Source: Gemmatimonadales bacterium
GTDB lineage: Bacteria; Gemmatimonadota; Gemmatimonadetes; Gemmatimonadales; GWC2-71-9
Length of the DNA: 43,204 nt
Direction of reading: 5' to 3'
Assembly: GCA_025928645.1 (NCBI GenBank)
Contig: JAICJD010000008.1
Location: 1-43,204 of the forward strand
The stretch's first letter is position 1, and each line of letters starts with the position of its first letter. Positions 32,116 to 39,540 of this stretch are shown here, one piece after another. Made by a program: the position numbers and the translations under genes. Under the pieces are notes generated by a model. It did not search any database and was not told the origin of the DNA. It worked only from the letters and a program-made list of their open reading frames with translations.

Positions 32116-33020
32116 CCATCTACCCCTTCAAGATCCCGCTCCCCTTTTTCCCCCACGAGCTCACGGGCTACGGCCTGATGATGATGGTCGCATTCCTGAT
32201 GGGGGGCTGGCTCATCGCGCTCGAGCTCAGGCGGCGCGGGCTGCTCGAGGAGTACTCGGCGGACATCATCGCCGCGGCCGTTGTCGGCGGCATCGTAGGG
32301 GCCAAGCTCTGGTACGTGGCACTCACACGGGACCCGGGCAGCCTGTTCGAGCGCGGGGGGTTCGTGTGGTACGGCGGATTTCTGGGCGGCGCCGCAGCAG
32401 TGATCCTCAACGGCTGGCGGCTCCGCGTGCCGCTGCGCTGGACCATGCACGTGGCGGCCCCGGCCCTGGCCGCCGCCTACGCGCTGGGTCGAGTCGGCTG
32501 TTTCCTGGTCAACGACGACTACGGCCGGCCGACCTCGCTGCCGTGGGGGGTGAAGTTCCCCCAAGGCCTTCCGCCTTCGACCGCCGGCAACCTGCAGCAC
32601 CTGTTCGGCGTGCCGGTCCCCGCGGGCATCGATCCATCCACCGTCCTCACGGTGCACCCCACGCAGCTCTACGAGACCACGCTCATGCTGGCCGCGTTCT
32701 TCGTGCTGTGGGTGTGGCGCCGCCGGCCCAAGCCGATCGGGTGGCTGTTCGGAGCCTATCTGATCTTCGCCGGGATCGAGCGCTTTCTCATCGAGATCGT
32801 GCGGGCAAAGGACGACCGCTGGGTCATACCGCCGTTCACCTTGGCGCAACTCACCTCGGTCATTCTCGTGCTGATCGGCCTCTGGATTCTGACCCGGTGG
32901 AAGGACGACCCGACTCCTGATCCGGGAGACTATCTCCGAGGTGGCAAGGAGTTGGTGGCGTCAAAAACATCGACACCGCCGGAAGCCGTTGCAACTAAAC
33001 AGGTTAGCGGCAAGAAGTAA
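32112..33020 (+). CDS. lgt: Prolipoprotein diacylglyceryl transferase
   Basis: This 302-aa inner-membrane enzyme adds diacylglycerol to the lipobox Cys of prolipoproteins. It has several hydrophobic helices, WYGGFLGG, GRVGCFLVNDDYGRPT (the Lgt signature region) and HPTQLYET, then GIERFLIEIVRAKDD. Start is GTG at 32112 overlapping tsaD by 4 nt. The C-terminal tail (last about 40 aa) is hydrophilic, lysine-rich and from less GC-rich DNA than the rest. It is the last gene of the + strand series; a putative RNA and terminator follow. Confidence 0.93.
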   Translation: MTIYPFKIPLPFFPHELTGYGLMMMVAFLMGGWLIALELRRRGLLEEYSADIIAAAVVGGIVGAKLWYVALTRDPGSLFERGGFVWYGGFLGGAAAVILNGWRLRVPLRWTMHVAAPALAAAYALGRVGCFLVNDDYGRPTSLPWGVKFPQGLPPSTAGNLQHLFGVPVPAGIDPSTVLTVHPTQLYETTLMLAAFFVLWVWRRRPKPIGWLFGAYLIFAGIERFLIEIVRAKDDRWVIPPFTLAQLTSVILVLIGLWILTRWKDDPTPDPGDYLRGGKELVASKTSTPPEAVATKQVSGKK

Positions 33021-33290
33021 AAATCGTATCAGACCTCGACAAGCCGAATGCCTGGAACGCAATCGGCGGCATCTCGGTAAATCGCTCTCCCACAAGTAGT
33101 TGCCAGTCGAGCAAGAAATGGCACCGGACTTGCCACTTATAAGAGCCAGGAAGCCGCAAGGCTCAACCGAAAAGTGGTAGGTCGAAGAAGGGTGGAGCAG
33201 GCACTTCGGCCTGTTTCCGTAAACTCAGGGGGCGATCTACCACCTCTCTACCGAACGGCCCGTCCAGCTGGACGGGCCGTTCGACTTTTC
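33021..33290 (+). ncRNA. Candidate structured non-coding RNA after lgt
   Basis: This 270-nt stretch has no plausible ORF, is clearly less GC-rich than its surroundings, and is dense in nested complementarity: GACCT (33032-33036) with AGGTC (33179-33183) enclosing GCCGA/TCGGC (33043-33047/33063-33067), TGCCA/TGGCA (33101-33105/33119-33123) and TGCCACTT/AAGTGGTA (33131-33138/33172-33179), the last with an internal AGCC-GCAA-GGCT GNRA hairpin (33152-33163). A second domain is GGTGG/CCACC (33191-33195/33240-33244) around CAGGC-ACTTCG-GCCTG. It ends at a strong terminator. I do not recognise a known class; it could also be a long 3' UTR of lgt. The positions 33291-33331 hold nothing I can name. 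Confidence 0.4.
33252..33290 (+). terminator. Rho-independent terminator
   Basis: Positions 33252-33283 form a perfect 32-nt palindrome (16-bp stem) with no spacer beyond the centre, so the loop must open from the CCAGCTGG core. It is followed on the + strand by ACTTTTC, a short T tract; the - strand side has none, so termination is expected for + strand transcripts (the lgt operon and/or the RNA candidate). Confidence 0.75.
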
Positions 33291-33331
33291 ATGCCTCGCC
33301 CAGGCGGCTGCCCGCGCGCGGAGCGCGACGC

Positions 33332-33817
33332 TCAGCGAGGGTGAAGCTCGCGCTCCGCGACTACGATCCCGTCGCGGTCCGCGTAGACGTAGCAGCCCGG
33401 CCGAAAGGTGACGCCGGCGAACATCACCGGCACGCTCCGCTCGCCGGCCCCGGCCTTGGCGCTTTTCCGCGGGATCGCGCCGAGCGCCTTGACGCCCACC
33501 GGAACCGTGCGGATCTCCTCGGCGTCACGAATGCAGCCGTTCACGATGATCCCGGCCCAGCCGTTTCGATGAGCCAACTCCGCCAGATTGCCGCCCGCGA
33601 GGGCTGAACGGCGCGAGCCGCCGCCGTCCACCACCAGCACGCGCCCCTGCCCCGGCGCCTCCAGGGCCTCGCGCACCAGCGCGTTATCCTCGAACACGCG
33701 AACGGTCTCGATTGGGCCCGCAAACGCCACCGAGCCGCCCCAGTCTTCGAAGAGCGGCTCGGCCACCTGCACCTCGGCCCCGAATTGATCGCAGAGATCC
33801 GCGGTGGCCGCGGGCAT
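33332..33817 (-). CDS. rraA: RraA family protein (RNase E regulator / HMG-type aldolase)
   Basis: This 161-aa protein has [12 protein letters not shown] at the start, [23 protein letters not shown] and [17 protein letters not shown], which are closest to RraA, the protein inhibitor of RNase E; related proteins are 4-hydroxy-4-methyl-2-oxoglutarate aldolases with the same fold. The GxxxLxxxG and R-x3-D residues of the aldolase site are partly kept (CIRD), so either role is possible. The ATG at 33817 overlaps the stop of the FTR1 gene by 1 nt, pairing it with iron uptake in one transcript. Confidence 0.85.
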   Translation of the reverse strand: MPAATADLCDQFGAEVQVAEPLFEDWGGSVAFAGPIETVRVFEDNALVREALEAPGQGRVLVVDGGGSRRSALAGGNLAELAHRNGWAGIIVNGCIRDAEEIRTVPVGVKALGAIPRKSAKAGAGERSVPVMFAGVTFRPGCYVYADRDGIVVAERELHPR

Positions 33818-35964
33818 CAGCGAGGCGGCCGCTCCGCGGAAAGCGGCCGGTCCGCGGGAAGATGCCCGCGCATGCGCTCGACCTCGGCCCGCATCTCGGC
33901 GAGGTCGGCCTCCATCCGCTCGAGCGACCGGCGAAGCTCGAGCACAGCCGCGGGCCCGACCGCCTCCGCGCCCGGTGCCATGGCGGCGGGAGGCACCGGC
34001 GCGCGCCGCGGCTCGGGCACCATGACGGAGGTCACCCCGCGAACCCGCCGCGGCTCGATCACGAAGTTCCACACCAGCGCCAGCATGGCCAGCGCCAGCA
34101 GCAGGGCCTGCGCGGCCAGCGATTCGGCGGTCGGGTAGATGCCGAGCGCGGGCACGCGGGGCGCCCAGGAGACGATCGTGGTGCCGATCAGGCCGCCTTC
34201 CTGCAGCTCCGCGATGCCCTTGCCCGCGAACACGAACGCCATGTAGTAGAGGAACGCGCTGGTGACGGCGAAGAACGGCTTGAGCGGAAGCCGCACGCCG
34301 AACCGATTGATCGCGATGTACACGGCCACGAGCACCACGGAGCCCGCCAGGATGCCCGCGACCACAGGCATCACGCTCCCTGCGCCGCCGGCCACGAAGA
34401 GCGCCTTGTAGAACAGGACCGTCTCGAAACCCTCGCGGTACACGGCCAGGAACGCCGCCGACGCCAGCGCGAGCGCGGAGCCGCTGTCGAGGGCGTCCTT
34501 CACCTTGCTCTTCACGAAGTGGTTCCACTTCACCACTTCCATCTTGGACAGCAGCCAGTAGCTCACGTAGAACAGCACGCCGGTGGCCACCACCATCGTG
34601 CCGCCTTCGAGCGCCTCGCGGTGCGCCGGGCTCAGCACGAAGATCGTCTCCAGCGCCACGGCGGTGAGCAAGCTGGCCCCGACCGCCGCACCGACTCCGA
34701 TGTGGATGTCGCGCTTGCGCTGCGCGGCGCCCATCTTGGAGAGGAACGTCATCAGGGCGCCCACGATGAGGATCGCCTCGAGCCCCTCGCGCACCAGGAT
34801 GACGAACGACTGCACGAACAGGTTGAGCGGTGAGTCCTTGTCGCCCAGGAGCCGCTCGGCGTTTTCCAGACCGGCCTCGAGCTGCCGCCGGAGCGCCGCG
34901 AGCTCGTCCGGCGTCGCGCCGCCCGCCGCCCGCGTGCGAAGGGACGCGAACTCGGTCTCGAGCTGGGCCGCGAGCGCCGGGCTCTTCGCGCGGACGCCGC
35001 GCTCCACCTGCTCGAACGTCATGTAGGCATCGAAGGCGCGGCCGCTGGCGGCCGGGTCGCCCGCGCGGGCCAGCATGAAGGCGGAATCGAGCTGCTGCCG
35101 CACCCGCGCGAAGACCTGCGCGCTCGCCGCGTCGGTGTGATCGGCCTGGAAGGTGCGGACCGCGGCCAGCCGGCCAAGGGCCTCGGGGCTGGTGGAGTCG
35201 GTCTCGCCGAGTGCGCCGAGCACCTGATCGTCCGACATCGGCCCGGTGGTGGCAAAGGTCCGGAGCGACGGCGGCACTTCGCCGCGCGGGGCGGGCAGCC
35301 GCAGCACGCTCGCGTAGAGCGCCACGGCCCACCTGTCCTCGGCCGGCAGCCGGCCCTCGAAGGCGGGCATGGCGGTGCCTACGGTCCCGATGCTGATCCG
35401 GCGGAAATAGTCGAGCGGAGAGACGTCCCGCAGCGCCGGGCCGTCGGCGAGGTTGGCCGGCGGCGGATCGAGGCCGGCAGCCTGCTGGCCGTCGCCGCGC
35501 CCCACCGCGCCATGGCATCCGGCGCAGTTGGCCTGGTAGACCTCGGCGCCGCGTGCGAGCGAGGGGGTGTTGGCCGGCAGTTCGTCGAGGGTAATGCCGA
35601 GCCGCTGGCTGAGACCGGAGCTGAGCGTCCGGACGTGGGCATCGAGTGAGTCGGGCGGGGCCGTGGCGCCGACCAGTCGGAGCAACTCGTCGATCTCGCC
35701 GACCGCCGGCTTGCCGGCCGCCTCGGGCAGGAGCACCGCCGAACGCCTGGCCTCCTGGAGGAAGAGGGTCGCCTCCTCCACCTCGGCCTTGGCGACCACC
35801 CGCCCGTTGACCACGCCGTTCCGATATTCCTGCGCCGCGAGCTGGGCCGTGGCGGCCACCCGGCGCGCGACCGGCGCGCGGTCCTGACTCGCAACCGGCT
35901 GCTGCTGTTGGGGCACCGTGGTCGTGGCCGCGAGCGCCGCGAGAAGCCCACCGATGAGAATCAT
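33817..35964 (-). CDS. Cytochrome c-FTR1 fusion iron permease
   Basis: This 715-aa protein combines a signal peptide (about 1-28), an N-terminal helical region, a cytochrome c domain with heme site CAGCH (about 147-151) and a distal Met in GTAMPAFEG, a helical linker, and an FTR1 permease with two REGxE motifs: [11 protein letters not shown] near residue 392 and [13 protein letters not shown] near 510. A coiled-coil tail follows (about 660-700). Such proteins may couple Fe(II) oxidation to Fe(III) uptake. Start is ATG at 35964 (GTG at 35970 also possible). The promoter lies at 36022-35994 and rraA follows with a 1-nt overlap. Confidence 0.88.
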   Translation of the reverse strand: MILIGGLLAALAATTTVPQQQQPVASQDRAPVARRVAATAQLAAQEYRNGVVNGRVVAKAEVEEATLFLQEARRSAVLLPEAAGKPAVGEIDELLRLVGATAPPDSLDAHVRTLSSGLSQRLGITLDELPANTPSLARGAEVYQANCAGCHGAVGRGDGQQAAGLDPPPANLADGPALRDVSPLDYFRRISIGTVGTAMPAFEGRLPAEDRWAVALYASVLRLPAPRGEVPPSLRTFATTGPMSDDQVLGALGETDSTSPEALGRLAAVRTFQADHTDAASAQVFARVRQQLDSAFMLARAGDPAASGRAFDAYMTFEQVERGVRAKSPALAAQLETEFASLRTRAAGGATPDELAALRRQLEAGLENAERLLGDKDSPLNLFVQSFVILVREGLEAILIVGALMTFLSKMGAAQRKRDIHIGVGAAVGASLLTAVALETIFVLSPAHREALEGGTMVVATGVLFYVSYWLLSKMEVVKWNHFVKSKVKDALDSGSALALASAAFLAVYREGFETVLFYKALFVAGGAGSVMPVVAGILAGSVVLVAVYIAINRFGVRLPLKPFFAVTSAFLYYMAFVFAGKGIAELQEGGLIGTTIVSWAPRVPALGIYPTAESLAAQALLLALAMLALVWNFVIEPRRVRGVTSVMVPEPRRAPVPPAAMAPGAEAVGPAAVLELRRSLERMEADLAEMRAEVERMRGHLPADRPLSAERPPR

Positions 35965-35993
35965 TTTCACTCGTTCAAGAGTCGCCTGAGCAA

Positions 35994-36022
35994 AAACTAG
36001 AGTGCGACGGTCGGAATTGCCA
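35994..36022 (-). promoter_or_regulatory. Putative promoter of the FTR1-rraA unit
   Basis: On the - strand, TGGCAA (36022-36017), 17 nt, TAGTTT (35999-35994). Predicted start near 35987 gives a leader of about 23 nt to ATG 35964. The -35 matches four of six consensus bases. No Fur box was recognised. Confidence 0.4.
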
Positions 36023-36077
36023 GGGTCGAGCGCAACGCCGGGGAAGCCCGTGCGGGGGACGAGTAACCTGACGCACC

Positions 36078-36151
36078 CGAGTCACCCTGAGCGAAGCGAA
36101 AGGGGGCATGCGCTTGGGCATGCCCCCTTTCGCTTCGCTCAGGGTGACTCG
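36078..36151. repeat. Perfect 34-bp inverted repeat with 6-nt loop
   Basis: Arms 36078-36111 and 36118-36151 are exact reverse complements, loop GCTTGG at 36112-36117. The core is TGAGCGAAGCGA, shared with the imperfect palindrome at 9965-10060, and the outer CGAGTCACCCTG also occurs at 40928-40917. It lies 20 nt past the stop of acpS and 56 nt upstream of the FTR1 promoter, so it can end the acpS transcript. It has no T tract, so it resembles a REP/MITE-like mobile palindrome more than a classic terminator. The gap 35971-36171 holds only this and the promoter. Confidence 0.85.
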
Positions 36152-36171
36152 ACTCGGTGGCCGCGAACCCC

Positions 36172-36558
36172 TTACCCCGTCCCGATCACCGCGACCGCCC
36201 CCGCCGCCGTCGCCGAGTGGGTCAGCGAGATCTGGACGATAAGCCCGCCGTTTCGCGCCGCGAGCTCCGCCGCCAGCCCATGCAGCCGGATCGCGGGGCG
36301 GCCGTCGCCGTTCCGGGTCACCTCGATCTCGCGCCAGCCCACACCGCGCGCGCCGGGCAGCGACTGCAGCGCTTTGTACACGGCCTCCTTGGCGGCAATG
36401 CGGGCAGCCGCGTGCCCGGTGGCCTCGGGCCGGGTCGCGAGGTACGCGCGCTCGTCGTCCGTAAAGAATCGCTGCATGGCCTGGTCGCCGCGGTTGGCCA
36501 GCAGCCGAGCGATGCGCTCCAGGTCCACCAGATCGACTCCGACCCCGATCACGTTCAT
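36172..36558 (-). CDS. acpS: Holo-[acyl-carrier-protein] synthase
   Basis: This 128-aa enzyme attaches 4'-phosphopantetheine from CoA to acyl carrier protein. It has VIGVGVDLVDLERI with the Mg-binding Asp, FFTDDERAYL, and HAAARIAAKEAVYKALQ with the Glu and Lys of the active site. Size matches AcpS. The ATG overlaps the preceding gene by 4 nt. It is the last gene before the hairpin at 36078-36151. Confidence 0.95.
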   Translation of the reverse strand: MNVIGVGVDLVDLERIARLLANRGDQAMQRFFTDDERAYLATRPEATGHAAARIAAKEAVYKALQSLPGARGVGWREIEVTRNGDGRPAIRLHGLAAELAARNGGLIVQISLTHSATAAGAVAVIGTG

Positions 36559-37286
36559 GGCCAGCCCCACCAGAATCGGGCGAACCCGCGGAGCGGTGGG
36601 GGCACCCGCAGGTAGCCGCCGAGCACGAGGCCAAGATAGAGGGCCCCGGCAAGCACGAGCGCCGTCACCAGCCAGAGCGGCCACGCCGGGCGTCGCCAGT
36701 GCCGCACGCGGGTGATCTCCGCCGCCCAGTTTGCCTGCTCGCGCCGAGAGGCATCCTCCAGCGCGAGCCAGGCCGACTCGAGCCGGCGCGCCGCGGCCTC
36801 GATGGCCGCCCGCCACGCCGCCGCCGAGGACGCCGACTTGGCCGCCTGCTCCAGCGCGTCGAGCGCATCCACGAACGGCGCACCCCCGCTCCCGAGCCGG
36901 GCGGCGACTGCCCTGGCGTCGGCATCGGAGAGCAGCAGTCCCGGCAGCCGGCGCCGGGGATAGCGGGACTCTTCCGCCGCCGATTCGAGACCCGCGTTGA
37001 CTTCGGCCGCGATGCGGGCCGCGGCCGCGGCGACGGCCTTCTCCCAGCGACCGAGCCAGGCGATCCGGTTGAGCGCGACAACCACGCCGTCGCGATCGCC
37101 GGCGGCGGCGAACCCGCGCGCCGCGCCGGCCAGGTCGAACACACCGGTCACCAGGTCGTGGCGGATGTCGTCCAGCGGGATCCGCAGCGCCCCCCGCACG
37201 GAGGGCTCGGGATCGACCAGCCGGCCGAGGCCTGGCCCGAGCTCCGGCACGTTCCATCCCTGCTCGGCGTCCGCCATCATCGTCAT
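36555..37286 (-). CDS. Tail-anchored-like membrane protein of unknown function
   Basis: A 243-aa protein I do not recognise. Residues 1-185 are acidic and helical (Ala-rich, several heptad-like stretches such as ALDALEQAAKSASSAAAWRA); residues about 199-224 (WPLWLVTALVLAGALYLGLVLGGYL, here shortened) form one membrane helix near the C terminus, followed by a short Trp-rich tail. It starts ATG at 37286, overlapping the CYTH gene by 4 nt, and overlaps acpS by 4 nt. No enzyme motif was seen. Confidence 0.7.
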   Translation of the reverse strand: MTMMADAEQGWNVPELGPGLGRLVDPEPSVRGALRIPLDDIRHDLVTGVFDLAGAARGFAAAGDRDGVVVALNRIAWLGRWEKAVAAAAARIAAEVNAGLESAAEESRYPRRRLPGLLLSDADARAVAARLGSGGAPFVDALDALEQAAKSASSAAAWRAAIEAAARRLESAWLALEDASRREQANWAAEITRVRHWRRPAWPLWLVTALVLAGALYLGLVLGGYLRVPPPLRGFARFWWGWP

Positions 37287-37852
37287 GGCTCGGCGAGCAG
37301 CGCGGCCTCGCCGAGGCGGGCCTCGAACCGGCGAACGAACTCGGCCAGCGGTTCGGCGGTGAACTCATCGCGGGGAATGCCGGTCACCGTTATCGCCTGC
37401 TCGATCGCGGCCGGCTCGCCCTCGACCTCGAGCAGCGCATCCATCCGCGGGTAGCGCTCGAGCCGCACGATCGCCTGCCCCAGCTGGTACACCTCGACCT
37501 CACGATCGATGGCGTGCACGATCTCGTAGCCGAGCGACCTGAGCAGCGCATGTGGGCCCGCATCGTCCGCCCCGGCCGCCATGGGCAGCTCGATCTCGGC
37601 GCGCTGCTTGTAGCCCTCGGCCGAACGCCGGACCGGGCCCTTCCAGCCGAGCAGGGCGCTCACGCGGCCCTCGGCATCGTGATAGCTCCGGACCCGAAGC
37701 ACTTCGTCGCGCGCGGCCAGCTCGCCACCGCGGTCGTAGCGCCGGTCGCGCATGCGCCCGCGAAACCGCGCGACCGCGCCCGCGGCGAGCAGCCGGGCGC
37801 GGAGCGCCTCCGCATCCGGCAGGACGGCCTTGACCTCGAGCTCGTCGGGCAT
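37283..37852 (-). CDS. CYTH domain protein (CyaB/ThTPase-like triphosphate-binding fold)
   Basis: This 189-aa protein begins with DELEVKAVL, the ExExK signature at Glu4-Glu6-Lys8 of the CYTH triphosphate tunnel, followed by LRVRSYHDAEGR, ALLGWKGPVRR with more basic residues, and RAEIELPM and YPRMDALLEVEGEPAAIEQA near the end. The family covers class IV adenylate cyclases, thiamine triphosphatases and inorganic triphosphatases. The substrate is not evident. It lies 31 nt after the HAD gene and overlaps the next by 4 nt. Confidence 0.85.
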   Translation of the reverse strand: MPDELEVKAVLPDAEALRARLLAAGAVARFRGRMRDRRYDRGGELAARDEVLRVRSYHDAEGRVSALLGWKGPVRRSAEGYKQRAEIELPMAAGADDAGPHALLRSLGYEIVHAIDREVEVYQLGQAIVRLERYPRMDALLEVEGEPAAIEQAITVTGIPRDEFTAEPLAEFVRRFEARLGEAALLAEP

Positions 37853-37883
37853 GGCGAACGGCGGGGAGGTGAGGGGACGCGCG

Positions 37884-38582
37884 TCAGTCGAGGATCGCCC
37901 GCAGCACCGCGTCGGTGTCCCGCAGGTCCTCGAACACGGCGTGCGGGCCGCACGCGGCGAGATCGGTGACGGAAAACGAGCCGGTTGCCACGGCGATGGC
38001 CCGCGCGCCGACGCCCGCGCCGCAGCCGATGTCGGCGGGCGTGTCGCCGATGATGACGACGTCCTCGCCCTGGGGCATCCGGCCGAACATGGCCTCGGCC
38101 CGGCGCGCGGCGATGAGCGGCAGCTCGGGGCGGTGGCCCGCGTCGGAGCCGTAGGCGCCGACCCGGAACCGCTCGGGCGCGATGCCGCCGGAGCGAAGCT
38201 TGAGCTCGGCCCCTTCCGCGAGGTTGCCGGTCAGCAGGCCGAGTACCACGCCGGGCTCCGCCTCCAGACGGTCGAGGAGATCGTGCACGCCGGGCATGAT
38301 GGTCGTCCGCGTCGTCGGGCGCTCGAGCTCGCGCGCCAGATAGCCGACGTAGCGCTGACACACGGCGCGGACCCGCGGCGACTCGCGCGGCTCGGAGAGG
38401 CCGGCCGCCGCGAGCAGCTCGGTGACGATCTGCGGATCGGTCTTGCCGTCGAACCGCACCCCGTCGAAGGCGGCCACGTGCGCCACGTCCTCCGCCAGCG
38501 CAGCGAGGATGGCGCGGCGGCCGGCGCCGGCGGTGAGCAGGATGGTGCCGTCGATGTCGAACAGCACGAGCCGGCGCATCAT
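37884..38582 (-). CDS. HAD superfamily hydrolase (phosphoglycolate-phosphatase-like)
   Basis: This 232-aa protein starts MMRRLVLFDIDGTILLT, HAD motif I with both Asp; motif II is LGLLTGN, motif III a basic residue in the RAEAMFGRMP area and motif IV VIIGDTPADIGCG. A cap domain of type C1 sits between. The substrate is not visible. It starts at tandem ATGs at 38582, overlapping the NlpC/P60 gene by 4 nt, and runs to 31 nt before the CYTH gene. Confidence 0.87.
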   Translation of the reverse strand: MMRRLVLFDIDGTILLTAGAGRRAILAALAEDVAHVAAFDGVRFDGKTDPQIVTELLAAAGLSEPRESPRVRAVCQRYVGYLARELERPTTRTTIMPGVHDLLDRLEAEPGVVLGLLTGNLAEGAELKLRSGGIAPERFRVGAYGSDAGHRPELPLIAARRAEAMFGRMPQGEDVVIIGDTPADIGCGAGVGARAIAVATGSFSVTDLAACGPHAVFEDLRDTDAVLRAILD

Positions 38583-39364
38583 CGCGGCTCCAGCCGGCGC
38601 ACGGCGACGAGCCGCTCGCGGAGATAGCCGGCGCGGGTACCGGGTCCCCAGGGCTCCTGGAGCGTCCCGCCGACGCCCACGGTCGAGTGCACCAGGGTGT
38701 CGCCCTCGCCGGCAAAGGCGACGTGGGTGATGTGCGGGGTGGTCTCGCCGCGAAAGAAGAGCAGGTCGCCGGGCGCGATGTCCCCGGCCGGCACGGCCGT
38801 GCCGCAGGCCGCCTGCTCCGACGAGTCGCGTGGGAGCACGGTACCGCGCGCGAGGAAGGTCGTCTGCACCAGGCCCGAGCAGTCGACGCCCCGCGGGGTC
38901 ACGCCGCCCCACTGGTACGGCGCGCCCGCGAACCGCTCCACCGCCCAGCGTTCGGGGGCCTGCGCCCGGGCTTCGGCCACGGCCTGCGGCAGCGGGAGCA
39001 CCGCGCCCTCGAGGATCTCCGCGCGCGCGCTGCCGGGAAGACACAGCCCGCCGCCATCCATCGCCACCCGCGCGCGGAGCGGCAGCTGGACGCGCGTCCC
39101 GTCCACGCGGGCGACCGCGCCCGCGCTCCAGCCGGTCGCCGCGCGGCGCCATGCGTCGACCGCTGCGTCGTCCAGCTCCGCGCAGTAGCCGCTGTGCACC
39201 CAGCCCACGTACTGGTCCAGGTCGCTCCGCACCCTGCGCCACTCGGCCTGGCTCTCGAGGACCCGCGCGGTCTCGCCCAGCACCAGCTGCGTGGTCTGCT
39301 CGGCGCGCAGCGACGCGCCGGCATGCACGGGAACGACGGCGGCCCGCGCGATGATCGCGGTCAC
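38579..39364 (-). CDS. NlpC/P60 endopeptidase with N-terminal SH3-like domain
   Basis: This 261-aa protein has a bacterial SH3-like segment (about 10-65, ending GWVHSGYC), a middle domain and a C-terminal NlpC/P60 domain: WGGVTPRGVDCSGLVQ with catalytic Cys162, and THVAFAGEGD with His214, followed by LVHSTVG. It resembles gamma-D-Glu-mDAP peptidases such as YkfC that recycle cell-wall peptides. No signal peptide or lipobox is seen, which suits a cytoplasmic recycling role. GTG at 39364 was chosen because it overlaps the zinc-protein stop and because the SH3 part starts nearby. Confidence 0.85.
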   Translation of the reverse strand: MTAIIARAAVVPVHAGASLRAEQTTQLVLGETARVLESQAEWRRVRSDLDQYVGWVHSGYCAELDDAAVDAWRRAATGWSAGAVARVDGTRVQLPLRARVAMDGGGLCLPGSARAEILEGAVLPLPQAVAEARAQAPERWAVERFAGAPYQWGGVTPRGVDCSGLVQTTFLARGTVLPRDSSEQAACGTAVPAGDIAPGDLLFFRGETTPHITHVAFAGEGDTLVHSTVGVGGTLQEPWGPGTRAGYLRERLVAVRRLEPR

Positions 39365-39534
39365 GAGCGGGCGGCGTCCTTGGCCGCGCACTCGCGGCAG
39401 AGGGTCACCCCCCGAAAGGTGCAGATGAGGCAGATGAAGGTGCCGCACCGCTCGCACGGGTAGCCTTCGCTGGCCCGCTCCTCCCGCCCGCAGGCCCGGC
39501 AGCCCATCGCGTCGTGCTCCTTGATCTCGGCCAC
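39361..39534 (-). CDS. 57-aa mini-protein with four CxxC pairs
   Basis: This small gene encodes CRAC, CERC, CLIC and CREC within residues 12-49, eight cysteines that could bind two zinc ions, with a basic and acidic mix around. Start GTG at 39534 follows GAGGTGAC, a good ribosome site that overlaps the stop of the response-regulator gene. Its end overlaps the NlpC/P60 start. No known family was recognised; it could be a metal-binding adapter. Confidence 0.65.
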   Translation of the reverse strand: MAEIKEHDAMGCRACGREERASEGYPCERCGTFICLICTFRGVTLCRECAAKDAARS

Positions 39535-39540
39535 GTCACC

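Noticed and set aside
33061-33080. Stretch GGCGGCATCTCGG identical to part of E. coli 6S RNA
   Set aside because: The rest of the region lacks the 6S layout (long bulged hairpin with complementary ends), so a 13-nt match is most likely chance.
33021-33290. tmRNA, RNase P RNA or SRP RNA
   Set aside because: The conserved cores I know of these RNAs (for example GAGGAAAGTCCGGGC of RNase P, the SRP GGAAGCAGCC loop, a tRNA-like end) are not present.
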